From Acidobacteriota bacterium (GTDB lineage: Bacteria; Acidobacteriota; Polarisedimenticolia; Gp22-AA2): 5,508 nt of DNA. A program made the translations under genes and the position numbers. Positions 5,362 through 5,508 of this stretch are shown here, piece after piece (within the stretch, counting starts at the first letter, position 1; each line of letters begins with the position of its first letter). The stretch spans positions 1-5,508 of the forward strand of contig JACQNT010000008.1 of the NCBI GenBank assembly GCA_016202915.1, given 5' to 3'. The notes under the pieces were generated by a model. The model ran no database searches. It was not told the origin of the DNA and was given only the letters and a program-made list of their open reading frames with translations.

Positions 5362-5476
5362 TCCGGCCCGGCTCGCCCGGGAGTGGGCGTTGAGGGCAGA
5401 AGGGGCCGTCGCCGCGGCTCGAAAGGCGCGCGACGCGATCCGCGGGCACCTCCCGAAGGAGGCGCTCGAGGGGTAG
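5345..5476 (+). pseudogene. Truncated HEPN-domain gene remnant (43 codons)
   Basis: A 43-residue frame starts at ATG 5345, inside the nucleotidyltransferase 3' end, and stops at TAG 5474-5476. Its sequence (ARLAREWALRAEGAVAAARK) resembles the first helix of HEPN proteins of MNT/HEPN pairs (W...A..DL..A pattern), and the 17-bp overlap in the +1-type arrangement is typical of such pairs. HEPN proteins are usually about 110-140 residues. The second helix (FHAQQAAEKALKA-like) and the catalytic RX4-6H near the C-terminal half are missing. Neither alternative frame between 5435 and 5508 restores them, so a single frameshift does not explain the loss. R29 and H35 fit RX5H by spacing but lie in the wrong helix. 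The identification rests on context plus weak similarity. It could instead be a short unrelated ORF. Confidence 0.5.
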
Positions 5477-5508
5477 TCATCCGAAAGACCGACACTCCGG
5501 ATTCAGGA
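5477..5508. other. Short unannotated 3' end of the window
   Basis: Thirty-two bases follow the HEPN-like stop. I see no HEPN continuation in any plus frame, no terminator stem and no recognisable mobile-element end. The window is too short here to tell what replaced the missing toxin body. Confidence 0.4.

Noticed and set aside
5429..5449. RX5H pattern (R29 to H35) in the HEPN-like peptide as an active RNase site
   Set aside because: The spacing fits RX4-6H, but it lies in the first-helix region; in HEPN toxins the motif sits much further along, after helices that are absent here.

Overview
The window is GC-rich throughout, with G/C strongly preferred at third codon positions, and comes from a Gram-negative-type bacterium. 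I infer this from an ECF sigma factor with a membrane-spanning zinc anti-sigma factor and two exported envelope proteins. Gene blocks of the form sigma / HEAT-repeat anti-sigma / DUF4097 / PDZ protein are familiar from Acidobacteriota and similar soil or subsurface lineages, so I lean that way. The sequence alone does not fix the phylum.

Layout. Positions 1-139 hold no gene that I can call, only a possible fragment of another minus-strand gene. From 3977 down to 140 lies a compact minus-strand operon of four genes: an ECF sigma factor (3354-3977), an anti-sigma factor with an HX3CX2C zinc motif, one membrane helix and an exported HEAT-repeat domain (2440-3357), a secreted DUF4097 beta-solenoid protein (1235-2443) and a secreted protein with two PDZ domains (140-1231). 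The first three genes overlap by 4 bp at each junction (ATGA and GTGA). The fourth starts 3 bp after the third stops, with its ribosome binding site inside the end of the third. A macro-domain protein (4068-4655, minus strand) lies 90 bp upstream of the sigma gene.

Positions 4656-5013 (358 bp) separate the macro gene from a divergent plus-strand pair. This gap has an AT-rich, promoter-like island next to the macro gene. Further on it has open frames that look non-functional, including a short stretch resembling a type IV prepilin N-terminus. The plus-strand pair is a minimal MNT-type nucleotidyltransferase (5014-5361) overlapped by a 43-codon reading frame that resembles only the first helix of a HEPN toxin (5345-5476). 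It appears to be the remains of a HEPN/MNT toxin-antitoxin module that has lost its toxin body.

How the genes work together (inference). The anti-sigma factor would hold the sigma factor at the inner membrane. Its periplasmic HEAT domain could sense, or bind, the exported partners encoded downstream. Release of sigma would then induce the operon, giving an envelope-stress loop. The most unusual structural signals are nine consecutive 18-residue repeats without indels in the DUF4097 protein, a tandem IEIP pentapeptide linker between the two PDZ domains, and the HEAT array fused to the anti-sigma factor. I see no rRNA, tRNA, CRISPR array, insertion sequence or convincing intrinsic terminator.
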